A stretch of DNA of 64,000 nucleotides from assembly GCA_020636195.1 (NCBI GenBank), contig JACJYH010000005.1, positions 186,001-250,000 of the forward strand, written 5' to 3'. A model generated the notes under the pieces. The model had not been told where the DNA came from and searched no databases. It saw only the letters and a list, made by a program, of their open reading frames with translations. The stretch is from Lewinellaceae bacterium (GTDB lineage Bacteria; Bacteroidota; Bacteroidia; Chitinophagales; Saprospiraceae). The position numbers and the translations under genes are program-made. Of the stretch, positions 55,616-64,000 are shown one piece after another. How positions within the stretch are numbered: position 1 is the first letter of the stretch; every line of letters begins with the position of its first letter.

Positions 55616-56433
55616 CTTTGCCGATTTTAAAAGTGGTAAAGATAAAAGAATTCTTGGATAGTGTATTTTAGAATTGATATCGAATCAATATGCATTTATC
55701 AAATTACACAATATTATACAATTGACTAAATCAAAGAGGATTGCGTCATTTGTGGTGCATGAATTATGTATAATATTTGTCCGTAATCTGCCATTAACCC
55801 AAAACCTGCCATTGAACCCGTTTTTGAATTAATTATCTCACTAAGGCATTAGGCATGATGACAGTCTGTAAGTAAATGCAGGTTAATACTTTGGTAAATG
55901 TTGGAGATGGTTTATAACGCTACTTTTTTGAAATGTTTACTACTGATTGCTATATGATTGGTTTATTATGATATCTGCCTCAAGCCGGAAAGGCTTTTAC
56001 TTTTTTTCAACAGCAAAAAAAAAAGTAAACATAAAATGCCGCCGCTGTTTTGTCATCTTAATGCCTAAAAGTCATCTTCCCGACGGAAACAAAAAAAACT
56101 CGCCTTTGTGAAGTGTGCCCTTTCAAATTCAATCAATTAACAAATGTACTGCCCTGACCATTTTGTGTTTTGGCTCAAACAGTTTTTTGATTTTACCGCC
56201 TTCAGTGACTTTTATGCTAAAGACAAAAAGGCGGAGAATAGCCATCTACTCTACCTTTTTAAATGTGTATCACCTTTTACTTCATGATGTATTTTATAAT
56301 TATTGTTCGCTCAAGCAGGCAAAGTAATTTGAAATGTTGTGCAAAGTACATACTAACGTAAAAGTTTTAATGGGCTTTCCCCCTTATTGTTGGAACTGAA
56401 TACAAGGCAAACCACGCCATTCCACTTGATTTT
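55616..56433. other. Gene-free region with an inverted R1 relative
   Basis: 818 bases without a supported gene. The middle is the inverted R1 copy at 55959-56195. A hairpin AAGCC-GGAAA-GGCTT followed by T-rich sequence (55982-56010) within it could terminate plus-strand transcription. The flanks (55616-55958 and 56196-56433) show nothing I recognise, although a short open frame near 56115-56327 is judged non-coding. Confidence 0.6.
55959..56195 (-). repeat. Repeat R1, inverted distant copy c
   Basis: Read on the minus strand, it matches 28103-28330: a run resembling AAAAACTGTTTGAACCAAAAC, the block CACAAAGGCGAG, TCCGTCGGGAAGATGACTTT, and the CGGCTTGAGG motif occur in the same order. It lacks the 94-base promoter-bearing 3' part of R1a and R1b. 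Located about 28 kb from the other copies. Confidence 0.78.
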
Positions 56434-57345
56434 TTAAATTTTAATTATACGTTTAATTGCACGACGGAATTCACTTCCTTTTTGAGTGACTTCTACGGTA
56501 TAAATTCCACTCGGAAGAGCAGAAATATCTATGTTTTTCGAAGTGTTCTCCTTTTTTGCAATCAATTGTCCTATTTGATTATAGATCAAAATCTGTTTTA
56601 TTTCGGCATATGATTCAATGTTTATTGTATGGAAAGCAGGATTGGGATAGATGATGATTTCATCATTATTTTCAATGTCTTCAACTTTCAAAATAAAACA
56701 ATTTTGAACCAACGAATCTTGATACACCTTGACACCATTCTCAAAAAAACACCTTAAAAATAATGCTGGGCTATCTATGATGGAGCATATACTTTCATCC
56801 AAAAACCGCCTATCTCCACCCATTCCTTCAATCCAATAATAGATACTATTATCTTCCAATTCACACAGAAGGCTTATTCTTTTTCTAGGTTTTAGGTCAG
56901 AATACACCACAGTATCTATTTGTGTGACAATAAGATTAAATAGAGGTCGATCCGGATAGCGAACTATGGTGTCCCTAACCTGAGCGGTAAAGTCGTACAT
57001 TAGCACTTCATATCCATTCTGATAATGCATAAATACTTGACCATCTTTTTCTCTGTAATAATATTTTGTATTGATGAGATTTGCATTGATTGGGGTATTA
57101 TACACCAACTCATAAAGTGGTGTACCTTCTACAGTATCTTGGGTCTCGTGAAACGAATAGGTACGTATTCCATTATCCACCGGACTTATAAATGATTCGT
57201 AATGCACTACCCATTCTTTGTCTGATGTAATAAACGGAGCTGTTTGGATAACCGATGTAGAATGATCTATGATCTGATCTTGCGCCCAAACACGTATGTT
57301 CATATAAAGAACAATCACTAATGTTTGTAAAATAATCTGTTTCAT
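56434..57345 (-). CDS. Secreted hypothetical protein with T9SS signal
   Basis: 303 residues with a signal peptide (cleavage near 'RVWAQ', residue 22). The central 190 residues have no recognised domain; they are beta-rich with a Cys pair region 'LDESICSIIDSPALFLRC'. A type A T9SS C-terminal domain starts 'IIIYPNPAFHTINI' and ends 'RRAIKRIIKI'. Export through T9SS is well supported, function is unknown. An 11-bp tandem repeat lies about 400 bases upstream of the start. Confidence 0.85.
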   Translation of the reverse strand: MKQIILQTLVIVLYMNIRVWAQDQIIDHSTSVIQTAPFITSDKEWVVHYESFISPVDNGIRTYSFHETQDTVEGTPLYELVYNTPINANLINTKYYYREKDGQVFMHYQNGYEVLMYDFTAQVRDTIVRYPDRPLFNLIVTQIDTVVYSDLKPRKRISLLCELEDNSIYYWIEGMGGDRRFLDESICSIIDSPALFLRCFFENGVKVYQDSLVQNCFILKVEDIENNDEIIIYPNPAFHTINIESYAEIKQILIYNQIGQLIAKKENTSKNIDISALPSGIYTVEVTQKGSEFRRAIKRIIKI

Positions 57346-57742
57346 GTTTAAATTTTTTAATTTTTAGTTTAATTTAAATGGTTGACTACTTGTGATTTAC
57401 ATTGGCAGAATGATATAACTCACCATGTGAATACTGAAAAATTATTGCTTCCAAAAACTGACATTCATGATTAATTTCATACTTGCTTAATATAAATAGT
57501 AAAAATAATGCTTTTGTGCAAATGACACAATGTAAACTAGAAATTTAACAAAAATAATATTCACAAATGTCTGCCCCGTAATGCTACAGTGTAAGCCCAA
57601 TAGTCGGAGATGAACATTGCATCAACCCATTATTATTACCAACAATAATATTTCTTGCATCCAAATGACGGTTCAGTAATAAATTCAAGATACTGCTTTC
57701 AAAGCTTTAAAAAAATGAATTTATATTTCTTATTTGTTTTAC
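57346..57742. other. Gene-free stretch upstream of the T9SS protein gene
   Basis: About 400 AT-rich bases. It should hold the promoter of the minus-strand gene ending at 57345, but I cannot identify a clear box, structure or repeat until the tandem array begins at 57743. Confidence 0.5.
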
Positions 57743-57830
57743 TCGGATCATAGTCGGGATATACTCGGGTTATAGTCGGGTTATAGTCGGGTTATAGTCG
57801 GGTCATAGTCGGGTCATAGTCGGGATAATA
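57743..57830. repeat. Tandem repeat, 11-bp unit, eight copies
   Basis: Eight consecutive units of consensus TCGGGTTATAG, the three central ones identical and the outer ones with one to four changes. The unit is not a multiple of three and lies between the 3' end of the TrmH gene and the start of a T9SS protein gene. Unit number is likely to vary by slippage. Confidence 0.92.
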
Positions 57831-57945
57831 GGGCAAATATGCAATCATTTAGAATGTTTGAAATCTCACGTGTTTTGGACACTAAGAAGTGGATTATAAT
57901 GGTAGAGGAAAATGAGGTCAGAGTGTTAAACCATCAATGTGAACT

Positions 57946-58680
57946 TTACGAAGTTCTCAACCACTGCGCACAAATAATGCCCGCAGCTACTGACACATTA
58001 AGTGATTCAGCTATTTTATTTGATGCGCCGTAAATGGTGATTTTTTCTTGGATGTACTTGGCATTTTTTTCACTGATGCCATGGCCTTCACTTCCTAGAA
58101 CTAGGATGGCATTGTCTATAAATTGTGTTTCAAATATGGATGTACCTTCCATGTATGTGCCGTAGACTATCTTTTCTCCTACGATCTCCGAAAGCTCCGC
58201 TTCGTAAAGGTTTACCTTCGCCAGACTGCCCATGGCTGCTTGTACCACTTTAGGATTGTAGAAATCGGCGCTGTCAAAAGACCGAACTACTGCTTCTATT
58301 CCAAACCAATCAGCAAGGCGTATGATCGTACCCACATTTCCGGGATCTTGAACATTGTCCAAATAGATGATTTTGTCATCCGATTTCATAGTGGTGATGG
58401 GTGTATTTGGGATTGAAAATACGACCAAAATATCCGACGGTTGCTTCAATTGCGAAATTTGAGACATTTCTTTGGCACTGACCTTGATTGTTGCATCTGT
58501 CTTGAGACCAAGCTCTAGATGGCTCAGCGTATGCGCAGAGAAGATGTAAACAGGCTTAAACTTACCTGTTGAGAGCATGGTTTGACATGTTTTTATACCT
58601 TCCGCTATGAACATTCCGGCTTCTTTTCTTCTCTTAGCCAGGTGCAATGCTCTAACTTCCTTAATCAATTTTTGCTCCAT
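57946..58680 (-). CDS. TrmH/SpoU-family RNA 2'-O-methyltransferase
   Basis: 244 residues. An N-terminal substrate-binding domain ('VRALHLAKRRKEAGMFIAEG') precedes the SPOUT methyltransferase with motif 1 'LDNVQDPGNVGTIIRLADW', motif 2 'LVLGSEGHGIS' and motif 3 'IAESLNVSVAAGII', which form the knotted SAM site. Family members methylate ribose in tRNA or 23S rRNA; the exact target cannot be told. It is divergent from tamL, with about 140 bases between the starts. Confidence 0.93.
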   Translation of the reverse strand: MEQKLIKEVRALHLAKRRKEAGMFIAEGIKTCQTMLSTGKFKPVYIFSAHTLSHLELGLKTDATIKVSAKEMSQISQLKQPSDILVVFSIPNTPITTMKSDDKIIYLDNVQDPGNVGTIIRLADWFGIEAVVRSFDSADFYNPKVVQAAMGSLAKVNLYEAELSEIVGEKIVYGTYMEGTSIFETQFIDNAILVLGSEGHGISEKNAKYIQEKITIYGASNKIAESLNVSVAAGIICAQWLRTS

Positions 58681-58793
58681 TTCTACCCACTATATATGCC
58701 CCAAAGATATAATAACAATATAAAAAATCATGTTGTATCACATGCATTGGTTACACATTAAGAGATGTAAACAATGAAATGTTCTAATTTTTG

Positions 58794-58801
58794 TATTTTT
58801 G
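58794..58801 (+). promoter_or_regulatory. -7-like box TATTTTTG of tamL
   Basis: Matches TAnnTTTG and lies 18 bases before the ATG at 58819. An ATG at 58774 would lie upstream of this box and upstream of the lipoprotein signal, so 58819 is preferred. Confidence 0.4.
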
Positions 58802-58818
58802 TGTCACTTTATAAACAT

Positions 58819-61281
58819 ATGACCATAAGAAATTTGTTGCCCAAAGGAGAGTTTTCATTACATAAGTTAAGGCTTCAATTCCATTTTTCCATCTTCGCCT
58901 TTGTCATAGTGGCGATTACAGGATGCGAAAGCACCAGATTCATGAAGGAAAATGAAAGCCTTGTTACCCATGTGGCTCTAGAATTCAAAAACCCCAAGAC
59001 GATCAAACATAAAAGCACACTAGAAACCGAATTACTGACCCTGATAAAACAAAAACCCAATTCGAACTTTATTTTTTTCTTGCCAAAGGAATATTTGTAT
59101 TTGAAAAATTCAGGTCGAAATGATACAACAAAAGTCAATAAATGGCTAAGAAACATAGGCGAACCACCATCCATTTACAGTGATTCTGTGACACAATCCA
59201 CCGTCAAAACGCTGCAAAATTATCTGCAGTTCAGTAAAGGTTACTACCATGCTCGTGTGGACTATGAACATATCGAAAAAACAAAACAAAAAGGGTTACA
59301 AACTTCCTCCCGAACTGATGTTTGGAAGGAACAACTGAGCAAAATAAAGTACATCATAGATCCAGGACCAAGATATTCCATCTCTGATATTGATTATGTG
59401 GCCTCAGATTCTACATTGCTACATTTCATTACACAGGATGATGAAGATGCATTTGTCAAAAAAGGTGATTTTCTTGATGCTTCAAAGCTGGAATTGGAAA
59501 AGTCTCGCCTTGCTCTGCTTATTCAAAATGCCGGCTTTGCAAATTTTTCAGGCAATAATATTGAAATAGAAGGCGATAGTAGTCAAGTTAGCCATACAGT
59601 TCACATTGTATATCGATTAAACACACCTATGGGTAGCACCCAAGTTAAAAGATTCACTGTGGGTAAGGTCAATGTGTATTCAGACTATAGCAATGACAAA
59701 GAAGCATTGACGATCCAAGACACGCTCAATGGATTGCAGTTTTTTAGGAGATCAGAAATTCCTGTGGTCAAGGAAAGTCTCCTCAGCGAGGGCGTTTTTC
59801 TGAAAGAAGGCGAAGTCCTAAAAAGAGATGACAGGCAAAGAACCTATAAGAAACTCAACAGCTTCGAAGCCTATAGATTCATCACCATCAATCCACGTTA
59901 CGACTTATTGTTAGATACTGTCGTGCATTTTGATATTTTATTGACACCACACCAAAAAAAATGGATACTGGATGGTGCATTAGAAGGGTATTTTTCTACG
60001 CTAAATACCTCAAGATTATTCGGTATATCTACATCCGCTTCTTTGGTCAATAGAAACCTTCTTGGTGGGTCTGAAAAATACAGTTTGAGAGCAGAGTTTG
60101 GAACAGAATTGGGCAGGCAAGAAGGCTTCAATTTCAAGCAACGCACCCAGAATTATGCCATTCAAAATAACTTGGTCATCCCATCATTTCAAGATTTTCT
60201 GAAGCTGGGAAAATTGGTCAATGGACTAGGTATCATCAAAGATAAATTTTACAATAATTTCAAAGAAAATGCGACTACTAACGTTGCTTTGGGTGGTAAC
60301 TATCTGAATATCATTGATTACTATTCGCTGAATTCTATCAATTTGTCATTTGGTTTTGATTATACATCACCCAAAAATAATAGATATGTATTCAGGCCAT
60401 TAGGATTTAATTTGGACCAATATGACATCAAAGACAGCACTCGATTTGACAATAATCCACTGATCTTTTTATCCTTCAAAGATAATCTGAGTACTGGTTT
60501 TTTCTTCAGAGACTTGTCCATTATCATCAATAAAAAGTATAAAGGTGGCAAGTATTCATTTATTCAAATCCATAATTTTGAGCAATCCGGAACAGAAGTT
60601 TTCTTGATGAATTCAGCCGTCAATGCCATTTCCGGAAAAAGTAATACGTGGGAATTACCTATTAACTTCAATGGAGATAAGATTGGTTTTTCAAAATATT
60701 TTAAATACGAAATTGATAATAGATTTTACAAGACTTTGGGTGCTCGTGAAGGTATCGCTGCTCGGATCAATGTAGGTATAGCAGTGCCATTTGGGGATAC
60801 CAAAGCAGTTCCGTTTGTAAAACAATTTTCGGTGGGTGGCCCCGTCAGTTTAAGGGCTTGGAATATCAAGGAACTTGGTCCGGGAGGTTATTATGATGTC
60901 AATGAAAGAATCAAGCAAAGACAACAAATATTTGTAAATCAAGGAGATATCAAAATTGAAGTCAATGCAGAATACCGTTTCAATATTTTCTTGTTCTTGG
61001 ATGGTGCACTTTTTATAGATGCAGGCAATGTGTATCTTCTTAAGAAGGATGCCACCCGACCAAACGCAGAGATTTCATCTAAATTTTTATCTCAATTTGG
61101 TGTCGGGATAGGGTATGGGCTTCGTCTCAATGTAGAAATTTTCAGCATACGTTTTGATTTTGGTTATAAGATTAGAAGTCCGTATAAAGATCCAATTACG
61201 AAGGCGAATTGGTACACCTTAAATAGTATATTTGCGCAAGGTCTTGGCAATGTTCAGGTTGGCATAAATTACCCATTTTAA
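58819..61281 (+). CDS. tamL: TamL-like Omp85 lipoprotein
   Basis: 820 residues from ATG 58819. The signal peptide ends at a lipobox-like 'AITGCEST', so the N-terminus should be lipidated, the mark of the Bacteroidota TamL group. Residues 60-400 contain POTRA-like folds (for example 'YIIDPGPRYSISDIDYV'), and the C-terminal half is an Omp85 barrel with 'FVKQFSVGGPVSLRAWNIKE' (the conserved L6-loop-type VRGF/Y-equivalent region) and a terminal 'GINYPF'. TamA/TamL with TamB helps assemble outer membrane components. No tamB gene is in view. Confidence 0.87.
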   Translation: MTIRNLLPKGEFSLHKLRLQFHFSIFAFVIVAITGCESTRFMKENESLVTHVALEFKNPKTIKHKSTLETELLTLIKQKPNSNFIFFLPKEYLYLKNSGRNDTTKVNKWLRNIGEPPSIYSDSVTQSTVKTLQNYLQFSKGYYHARVDYEHIEKTKQKGLQTSSRTDVWKEQLSKIKYIIDPGPRYSISDIDYVASDSTLLHFITQDDEDAFVKKGDFLDASKLELEKSRLALLIQNAGFANFSGNNIEIEGDSSQVSHTVHIVYRLNTPMGSTQVKRFTVGKVNVYSDYSNDKEALTIQDTLNGLQFFRRSEIPVVKESLLSEGVFLKEGEVLKRDDRQRTYKKLNSFEAYRFITINPRYDLLLDTVVHFDILLTPHQKKWILDGALEGYFSTLNTSRLFGISTSASLVNRNLLGGSEKYSLRAEFGTELGRQEGFNFKQRTQNYAIQNNLVIPSFQDFLKLGKLVNGLGIIKDKFYNNFKENATTNVALGGNYLNIIDYYSLNSINLSFGFDYTSPKNNRYVFRPLGFNLDQYDIKDSTRFDNNPLIFLSFKDNLSTGFFFRDLSIIINKKYKGGKYSFIQIHNFEQSGTEVFLMNSAVNAISGKSNTWELPINFNGDKIGFSKYFKYEIDNRFYKTLGAREGIAARINVGIAVPFGDTKAVPFVKQFSVGGPVSLRAWNIKELGPGGYYDVNERIKQRQQIFVNQGDIKIEVNAEYRFNIFLFLDGALFIDAGNVYLLKKDATRPNAEISSKFLSQFGVGIGYGLRLNVEIFSIRFDFGYKIRSPYKDPITKANWYTLNSIFAQGLGNVQVGINYPF

Positions 61282-61345
61282 TTGTATCGCATAATCTTTT
61301 CTCTATGCTTTTTGTTCACCTTTTTAAAAATAAATAATAATAGAT

Positions 61346-62350
61346 ATGAATGTTTTAAAAATGAGCGTGGTAATGCTGATGATATCCCACGCTGTGTCGG
61401 CCCAATTTTCTTTGCCACCATTGGAGTATTCTTACAATGCTCTTGAGCCATACATCGATGCCATGACGATGGAAATCCATTATACTAAGCACCATCAAGG
61501 ATATGTCAATAATTTAAATAAAGCTGTGGAAGGTACGCGATTAGCTGAGATGCCACTAGACGAGATGCTCATCAATGCAGAAGCGCGTGGCACAGCAATC
61601 AGAAACAATGGCGGAGGGCACTACAATCACTCTTTGTTTTGGTCTATTTTGTCCCCGGAACCGGATAAAACGCCCAATGGAAACTTAGCCACGGCCATAC
61701 AAGCAACTTTTGGGAGTCTAGACAGCCTAAAAAAGGCACTTAATATTGCGGCAACCAAGAGATTTGGATCAGGTTGGGCTTGGTTGTATGTTACGCCAGA
61801 TAAGAAATTGGCAGTATCGTCTTCACCTAATCAAGACAATCCACTAATGGATGCTGCAGGTTCTGAAAGAGGTATTCCCATCCTAGGTATTGACGTTTGG
61901 GAACACGCTTATTATCTCAAGTATCAAAATAAAAGAGGAGACTACCTAGGTGCCATTTGGAATGTATTGGATTGGGAAAGGGTCAGTGAAAATTATGACA
62001 AAGCGATGAGCAGCCCACTTTTATTAAAGATAGAAAAAGATTCTTGGACGGCGCTGAAAGACTTTCATAAGGTGATGGCACAGACCTACCATCCTATGGA
62101 AGAAGGTAATTTTACACCTATTAGGACTCGATCAGGCGAACTGGTTGAGAAAGCAGAGCTATTGGCCTCTTCACCTATTCCGTCATCATTTAACACAACT
62201 GCAATCAAAACAGCCATCAATGATCTGATCATGGGTAGTAAAAAATTGCATAAATTAGCTCTTAAAAAAGGTAATGATAGCAAGGTAAAAGATAGCTTGG
62301 ATGCCTTACATGATGTGTTTCATACCATTCAGGGATTGTGTAGCCATTAA
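61346..62350 (+). CDS. Exported Fe/Mn superoxide dismutase with C-terminal extension
   Basis: 334 residues. A signal peptide (cleavage near 'SAQFS', residue 20) precedes a full Fe/Mn-SOD domain (21-220). Metal ligands H45 ('MEIHYTKHH'), H95 ('HYNHSLFW'), D183 and H187 ('IDVWEHAYYLKYQ') are all present. The enzyme converts superoxide to H2O2 and O2, here outside the cytoplasm. A helical extension of about 115 residues (220-334), with 'VMAQTYHPMEEGNFTPIR', is not part of usual SODs and is unrecognised. Gene stands alone after tamL. Confidence 0.93.
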   Translation: MNVLKMSVVMLMISHAVSAQFSLPPLEYSYNALEPYIDAMTMEIHYTKHHQGYVNNLNKAVEGTRLAEMPLDEMLINAEARGTAIRNNGGGHYNHSLFWSILSPEPDKTPNGNLATAIQATFGSLDSLKKALNIAATKRFGSGWAWLYVTPDKKLAVSSSPNQDNPLMDAAGSERGIPILGIDVWEHAYYLKYQNKRGDYLGAIWNVLDWERVSENYDKAMSSPLLLKIEKDSWTALKDFHKVMAQTYHPMEEGNFTPIRTRSGELVEKAELLASSPIPSSFNTTAIKTAINDLIMGSKKLHKLALKKGNDSKVKDSLDALHDVFHTIQGLCSH

Positions 62351-62384
62351 TTTTTCATGAGAATAGTATTTTTTTTAACAATAC

Positions 62385-62416
62385 TTTGTCAATATTAAAG
62401 CTTTGTATTACCTTTG
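62385..62416 (+). promoter_or_regulatory. Bacteroidota-type promoter of rpmE2
   Basis: TTTG at 62385-62388 and TACCTTTG at 62409-62416, spaced 20 bases, the best consensus match in the window. The -7 box lies 56 bases before the ATG at 62472. Confidence 0.72.
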
Positions 62417-62471
62417 CGATCCTTTTAGAAAAAGGAAGTTTTATTTTGTAAGTAATTTAATCATTGTATAA

Positions 62472-62729
62472 ATGAAAAAGGATCTTCACCCACAAGATTA
62501 TAGAATGGTCGTATTCAAGGACATTTCAAATGACGAAATGATTTTGACAAGATCATGTGCCAAGACTCGCGAAACGGTTACTTTTACGGATGGTAAGGAA
62601 TATCCGCTAGTAAAAATGGAAATTTCATCATTTTCACATCCATTCTTTACCGGAAAAGTAAAATTTGTGGATACAGCCGGACGTATTGATAAATTCAATA
62701 AGAAATTTGCGAAATTCCAAAAAAAGTAA
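62472..62729 (+). CDS. rpmE2: 50S ribosomal protein L31 type B
   Basis: 85 residues, the normal length of the type B (zinc-free) L31. 'KKDLHPQDYRMVVFKD', 'TFTDGKEYPLVKMEISS' and 'HPFFTGKVKFVDTAGRID' are family hallmarks, and the CxxC zinc motif of type A is absent. It is a component of the large ribosomal subunit, located at the bridge with the small subunit. Strong promoter upstream and hairpin terminator downstream show a single-gene unit. Confidence 0.97.
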   Translation: MKKDLHPQDYRMVVFKDISNDEMILTRSCAKTRETVTFTDGKEYPLVKMEISSFSHPFFTGKVKFVDTAGRIDKFNKKFAKFQKK

Positions 62730-62758
62730 GCTGATTTTGGTGTTTTAAAAGATAAAAT

Positions 62759-62790
62759 TAGCCCAAGACTTTTTGTTTTGGGCTTTTTTA
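62759..62790 (+). terminator. Rho-independent terminator of rpmE2
   Basis: GCCCAA and TTGGGC pair across an 11-base loop, followed by TTTTTT. Located 30 bases after the L31 stop codon. Confidence 0.8.
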
Positions 62791-62871
62791 TTGATGATAA
62801 TGTAGGTGTGGGTGGTGACAAATTGCAGTATTGAGCGTTATTAATGGTGTATTCAATTTTTTTGTCGAAAC

Positions 62872-64000
62872 ATGACTTCAAATAGAAATTTAATTTTGTT
62901 CAGCGATGAACATTGGTTTAATTTGTTGCCGTTGACTTTTACAAGACCTGTTTGTGAACTTCGAGTAGGTATCATGACATTGAAAGAGAAATGGAAATAC
63001 TACCTCAACGGTACATGCAGTGATATAACTCAAGATTACTTATCGAATAAATATCCTGTCAGGATCGAGGAAGATAATCTTCTCATCAATTCCACTTTTT
63101 TACCGAATCCTTCGTTATTGAGCCATATAGAGGCAATGAATCTGATGGATGCATTGTTTTTCGATGATGAATTGGTAGCTGCACGTGTGGATAGGAGTAC
63201 GCTCGAAGTTTTGCAAGCTACAGGAGAAGGTTTTTCTGATTTGCGCAATATCATTTTAAACGAAGATGCCATCTTGGATTTGCGTAGGATTACGATGCCA
63301 CACCATATTTTTATAGAAAATGGGAAGGAAATTATTCGAGATTTTGACATCATCACAAAAGATAGAGAAAGCCATCCCATCTCACCTACAAACACCATAT
63401 TAGGCACTCAGCCTATTTTTGTCGAAGAGGGAGTTTGGATGGAGTCTTGTATATTGAATGCTACTGATGGGCCTATTTATATCGGGAAGGAAGCAGTGGT
63501 AATGGAAAACAGCGTGTTGAGAGGACCTGTATCTGTAGGAGAACATGCAGTTGTAAAAGTAGGTGCAAAAATTTACAAGGATACTACGATAGGACCGAAC
63601 TGTAAGGTCGGTGGAGAAGTGCAGAACACAGTGTTTTTAGCCAATTCCAATAAAGGTCATGATGGATATATAGGCAATAGCGTGATTGGTGAATGGTGCA
63701 ATCTTGGCGCAGATACCAATACTTCCAATCTAAAAAATAATTATTTGCCGGTGAAAGTTTGGTCATACACAAAAAAATCTTTTGTCAATACAGGCGAACA
63801 ATTTTGTGGTTTGATCATGGGCGACCATTCCAAATCAGGCATCAATACGATGTTCAATACAGGCACTGTGGTTGGTGTAGCTTGCAATATTTTTGGGGAT
63901 GGATTCCCACGTACCTTTATCCCATCTTTCTCTTGGGGTGGCGCAGCTGGATTTACAACACATCAGTTGGAAAAAGCATTAGAAACAGCTGAAGTGGTGA
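62872..64000 (+). CDS. GlmU-like sugar nucleotidyltransferase, 3' end missing
   Basis: 376 complete codons are open from ATG 62872 to the window edge, so the C-terminus lies beyond. The start 'NLILFSDEHWFNLLPLTFTRP' and 'CELRVGIMTLKEKW' match the Bacteroidota GlmU-family putative sugar nucleotidyltransferases. Residues from about 180 form a left-handed beta-helix of hexapeptide repeats ('PIYIGKEAVVMENSVLRGP', 'TIGPNCKVGGEVQNTVF') followed by 'SVIGEWCNLGADTNTSNLKN' as in GlmU. It may activate a sugar-1-phosphate. The classical N-terminal Rossmann GxGTRM motif is not seen, so substrate and activity are uncertain. Confidence 0.85.
   Translation, partial: MTSNRNLILFSDEHWFNLLPLTFTRPVCELRVGIMTLKEKWKYYLNGTCSDITQDYLSNKYPVRIEEDNLLINSTFLPNPSLLSHIEAMNLMDALFFDDELVAARVDRSTLEVLQATGEGFSDLRNIILNEDAILDLRRITMPHHIFIENGKEIIRDFDIITKDRESHPISPTNTILGTQPIFVEEGVWMESCILNATDGPIYIGKEAVVMENSVLRGPVSVGEHAVVKVGAKIYKDTTIGPNCKVGGEVQNTVFLANSNKGHDGYIGNSVIGEWCNLGADTNTSNLKNNYLPVKVWSYTKKSFVNTGEQFCGLIMGDHSKSGINTMFNTGTVVGVACNIFGDGFPRTFIPSFSWGGAAGFTTHQLEKALETAEVV

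Noticed and set aside
56115..56327. 70-codon plus-strand frame near 56.2 kb
   Set aside because: Starts inside the inverted R1 repeat, has no ribosome binding site or recognisable protein features, and is not preserved in the R1b counterpart.
57743..57830. CRISPR array
   Set aside because: Units are 11 bp, directly abutting, with no spacers and no cas genes nearby.
57839..58033. 64-codon plus-strand frame after the 11-bp array
   Set aside because: Its second half lies antisense inside the well-supported TrmH-family gene, it has no promoter or homologous motif, and the tandem array does not encode a frame-compatible repeat.

Overview
The window is chromosomal DNA of a Bacteroidota bacterium, most likely of the Saprospiria/Saprospiraceae type. 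The reasons are the low-GC base composition, four proteins with features of type IX secretion (T9SS) cargo (three with a clear C-terminal sorting domain), a TamL-like Omp85 lipoprotein, a fused CcsB/CcsA cytochrome c maturation protein, choice-of-anchor-B and SdrD-B surface proteins, and several promoters with the Bacteroidota -7 box TAnnTTTG. I see no rRNA, tRNA or CRISPR array. The first and last genes run off the window.

Layout. 1-11.3 kb: the 3' two thirds of a giant repetitive surface protein, a pseudo-protease/propeller/Omp85 fusion, a small lipoprotein, an SDR oxidoreductase and an orphan. 11.5-18 kb: an ABC exporter, then a Ktr/Trk-type potassium uptake pair, two unknown small membrane-linked proteins and a TerC protein. 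18-25.3 kb: CcsBA, a choice-of-anchor-B surface protein, a DUF6624 protein, and an ECF sigma factor with a small partner gene. 25.4-32.6 kb: an accessory region described below. 32.6-38.2 kb: a secreted small protein, a LolC/E-like permease coupled to an HExxH protein, and glycine decarboxylase GcvP. 38.5-44.8 kb: a compact same-strand set of P-type H+-ATPase, DUF4010/MgtC-like membrane protein, PPK2 polyphosphate kinase, STAS/SEC14 protein, and a second ECF sigma factor with a membrane partner. 45.2-50.5 kb: two DUF2202 paralogues and a large reprolysin-like, PKD-rich T9SS protease. 50.7-55.6 kb: a rhomboid - M14 peptidase - PriA operon. 56.4-64 kb: a T9SS protein, an 11-bp tandem repeat, a TrmH-family methyltransferase, TamL, an exported superoxide dismutase, ribosomal protein L31 type B and a GlmU-like nucleotidyltransferase.

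The accessory region (25.4-32.6 kb) is the most unusual part. It is AT-rich, gene-poor and dominated by orphan or narrow-family genes. Two long direct-repeat families (R1, about 200 bp; R2, 336 bp) lie around single genes, and each R1 copy supplies an identical promoter/leader to a different gene. Just after three of the genes lie imperfect palindromes of about 57-71 bp ending in the same core GTTGAAC, which fits the GTTRRRY core of integron attC sites. I propose, as inference, an integron-like cassette cluster with no integrase in view. A further inverted R1 relative lies at 56 kb.

A separate 160-bp MITE-like element, with 13-bp perfect terminal inverted repeats and an internal hairpin, is present twice (25429-25588 and 44830-44988). 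Each copy lies just downstream of an ECF sigma factor operon. One abuts the start codon of a WYL regulator; the other uses the stop codon TAA of the upstream gene as its apparent target duplication.

By function, the clearly chromosomal genes cover envelope biogenesis and secretion, ion and energy homeostasis (K+ uptake, H+-ATPase, polyphosphate kinase), respiration (cytochrome c maturation), oxidative stress and DNA replication restart.
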